Source: RQOF01 sp964461135 (GTDB taxonomy: Bacteria > Calditrichota > Calditrichia > RBG-13-44-9). From it: DNA of 64,000 bases. Shown piece by piece: positions 62,548 to 64,000 of the stretch; the stretch's first letter is position 1, and the number at the start of each line of letters is the position of its first letter. Position numbers and translations under genes: made by a program. The stretch is from positions 1 through 64,000 of the forward strand of contig CAYWTB010000007.1 in assembly GCA_964461135.1 (NCBI GenBank), given 5' to 3'. The notes beneath the pieces were generated by a model, which had not been told where the DNA came from, searched no databases, and was given only the letters and a program-made list of their open reading frames with translations.

Positions 62548-63601
62548 TGTAAATCCTGATATGATTTGAATAAATCCAGGCACGCCTGTTTCTGAAAACT
62601 TCAACTCGGTATAATCCGGGTTCTTCGCACTCAAAATCCAGATCTTTGCCGGATCCCTCGTGCAGAACCCGGCCATCACGGACCAGCTGAACATCAGCCC
62701 CCCGGGGTAATTCAACTTTCAGTCTGGTGTTCGGCTCAAAAACCAACCTGCCGCCGATATGGGCCATTCCCTGCTTATTTTCGGCAAAAAAACGAAAGCC
62801 ATTTGCGTCACCGTTAAAATAATTGGAGACAAATACCCGGCACTCCAGAATCGCTTCGAAGATCAATTGCTTTGCTTTTTCTAAATCCATCCCGGCTTCA
62901 AACGGTTTGCTCAGCAGGAGATGAGTTCGTACGGTTTGAAACTGAACCTTATAACGGAATATGGTCAGTTTTATAAGACCTCCCAGCATTTTATGTTTGT
63001 GAGCATGGGCATCCACCCCCCCGATTCCCACCACCTTTCTATTCTGATTAACTTGGTCCCAGCGCTCCAGAGTCTGTTGTGCCGGGCCCTCAATGGACCG
63101 GCGGGGATTGATAAAACGCCACACTTTATTCCAGGAAGTCAGTCCCTCCATCCATTCGGACATCTGGTTCCATATCTCAATTCCCTGATATTCACAGCTC
63201 TCCCAGGCTGTCCAGGGATAAGGAGGATGTTCCAGCATCAGATGCCTGCTCTCATCTGGATGAGCAATAATTCCAAACCCTCCATGCTGTGTAACGCGTT
63301 TTACATATTCCGGTGCAGAAAGGTTTTTGTTAATCTCTTCCCTCAGACCAAATGCCAGGTAATGATTGGCATCATCATTATCGTTAATTTCGTATCCAAT
63401 GAGAGTGAGAACCCTGCCATACCATTTCTCCTCTCCGCTGGCTAACGCCCGCAAATTATTATGATCTGTGATCATTATAAATTTCAGACCCGTATCTTCG
63501 GCATCTCTGCTGATTTCGGGTATGGTTCCGGTGCCATCAGAATATACTGAATGGATATGAATACATCCGATTATTTCATGAAACTTCAATTTATCTGACA
63601 T
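62537..63601 (-). CDS. PHP-domain metal-dependent phosphoesterase-like protein
   Basis: A 354-residue protein. The PHP metal motifs are present: CIHIHSVYSDGTGTIPEI near the start, ITDHNN near 50 and GIIAHPDESRH near 115. These bind metals in phosphoesterases and histidinol phosphatase-like proteins. A C-terminal beta-domain follows (ELPRGADVQLVRDGRVL). The substrate is unknown. The start at 63601 follows from the promoter covering the longer frame. It heads a unit with UbiA and GGR. Confidence 0.8.
   Translation of the reverse strand: MSDKLKFHEIIGCIHIHSVYSDGTGTIPEISRDAEDTGLKFIMITDHNNLRALASGEEKWYGRVLTLIGYEINDNDDANHYLAFGLREEINKNLSAPEYVKRVTQHGGFGIIAHPDESRHLMLEHPPYPWTAWESCEYQGIEIWNQMSEWMEGLTSWNKVWRFINPRRSIEGPAQQTLERWDQVNQNRKVVGIGGVDAHAHKHKMLGGLIKLTIFRYKVQFQTVRTHLLLSKPFEAGMDLEKAKQLIFEAILECRVFVSNYFNGDANGFRFFAENKQGMAHIGGRLVFEPNTRLKVELPRGADVQLVRDGRVLHEGSGKDLDFECEEPGLYRVEVFRNRRAWIYSNHIRIYSAK
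62554..62557 (-). promoter_or_regulatory. ribosome binding site deciding the UbiA GTG start
   Basis: AGGA 6 nt before GTG 62547, inside the 3' end of the PHP gene. Confidence 0.55.
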
Positions 63602-63644
63602 GATGGCGGCTCTCAGGACAAAATTCGCGTTAAAATTGAAAAAT

Positions 63645-63673
63645 ATGTTAAAGTGGAAGAGCTCCAAATACAA
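63645..63673 (-). promoter_or_regulatory. promoter of the PHP-UbiA-GGR unit
   Basis: On the minus strand TTGTAT (63668-63673), 17 bp, TAACAT (63645-63650), with a predicted leader of about 37 nt to ATG 63601. Confidence 0.4.
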
Positions 63674-64000
63674 TCGATTTTTTTTAAACCATTATTAGGA
63701 TTATGCCGTTAGTTCATACTATTGTAATAAAACCAGATGATTTTATGAGTTTCCATTTACGAAAGCGTTCCCTGAATTGCCTCTGTATATCATGCCGGTA
63801 TCGGAAAAGCAATTTATCTCTGTACCCTGCGTGAACTTTCCCGGATCTCTGTGTAACAAAACCTATTTAGTGGGGTGAAGAAACAGTTCGGAAATTTAGA
63901 TCTTTTTATACTTTCATGGCATGGTTCTAAAAAGCATCATCAGAGACAATTTTTTATCGCGGAACCTTTTTGTACAAATGAAATTATTACTGTTGCAGAA
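63674..64000. other. 327-bp right-end intergenic sequence
   Basis: No supported gene; a 43-codon plus-strand frame (63703-63834) has no acceptable ribosome site or recognisable sequence. Confidence 0.5.

Noticed and set aside
63703..63834. 43-codon plus-strand frame at the right end
   Set aside because: Ribosome site too close to the ATG, Cys/Arg-rich unstructured translation, no homology visible.
1..64000. Insertion sequences, prophage, CRISPR arrays, known riboswitches
   Set aside because: I looked for transposase motifs, repeated spacers and the conserved cores of common riboswitches (TPP, cobalamin, SAM) and found none by eye. A covariance-model scan would be needed to exclude divergent ones.

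Overview
The window looks like a chromosomal segment of a Gram-negative bacterium of the FCB superphylum, near Calditrichota, Neomarinimicrobiota or KSB1. The evidence is a type IX secretion (T9SS) sorting tail with the NYPNPFNP signature, a PorV/PorQ-like barrel, a carboxypeptidase-regulatory-domain TonB receptor, an alternative GlmU-like protein, pyruvoyl arginine decarboxylase and a 1194-residue pyruvate:ferredoxin oxidoreductase. The last suggests anaerobic or microaerobic metabolism. The assignment is inference; no 16S or ribosomal protein gene is present. Most genes are on the minus strand and almost all are intact housekeeping or envelope genes. No insertion sequence, prophage or CRISPR array was seen.

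Layout, left to right. 187-3332: a penicillin-acylase-family hydrolase and a small secreted unknown. 3380-12964 (minus): purN-purH-mreB-mreC-mreD-mrdA-rodA-lgt followed by a CpoB/YbgF-like lipoprotein with its own promoter, a purine-to-cell-shape cluster. 13131-19065 (minus): exbB-exbD-exbD-tonB, a strong terminator, then a coupled second TonB-like protein, GlmU-like protein, ROK kinase and LD-carboxypeptidase. 19182-25174: C-terminal protease, arginine decarboxylase, MA-family peptidase, UMF1-type transporter and a dihydroorotate-dehydrogenase-like protein beside nifJ (25277-28861). 29262-31420: a Nat-type ABC exporter. 31421-32371: a long gap with a decayed coding remnant. 32372-35680: aldehyde dehydrogenase, cold-shock protein with a structured leader, and an APC permease. 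35824-46728 (minus): a six-gene surface/secretion operon (two secreted proteins with C-terminal sorting-type ends, two lipoproteins, a TonB receptor and a PorV/PorQ-like protein). 47053-52120 (plus): anti-sigma-type ATPase, threonine aldolase and trkA-trkH. 52258-56554 (minus): transglutaminase-like protein, then an overlapping GT2-pcm-DUF368 (polyprenyl-phosphate transporter) operon. 56749-63601 (minus): nucleotide-sugar dehydrogenase, tRNA-Pro, MerR regulator, ftsY, geranylgeranyl-reductase-family protein, UbiA prenyltransferase and a PHP-domain protein.

A repeated regulatory pattern stands out. Ahead of many transcription units I find a sigma70-type promoter of the form TTGA(C/A/T)N with a 17-bp spacer (occasionally 16 or 18) and TA(A/T)(A/C)(A/T)T. 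At three genes (2742, 47053, 63601) the longest reading frame would start inside the -35 box, and at 31420 it would start upstream of the whole promoter, so shorter starts are preferred. The most interesting items are the cold-shock leader that can fold as an H-type pseudoknot from its predicted first base, a paired ACTTTAAAG operator bracketing the exbB promoter, the T9SS-linked operon with a 22-bp palindrome upstream, the GT2-pcm-DUF368 operon, and the GGR-UbiA pair that may relate to isoprenoid lipid or quinone synthesis.
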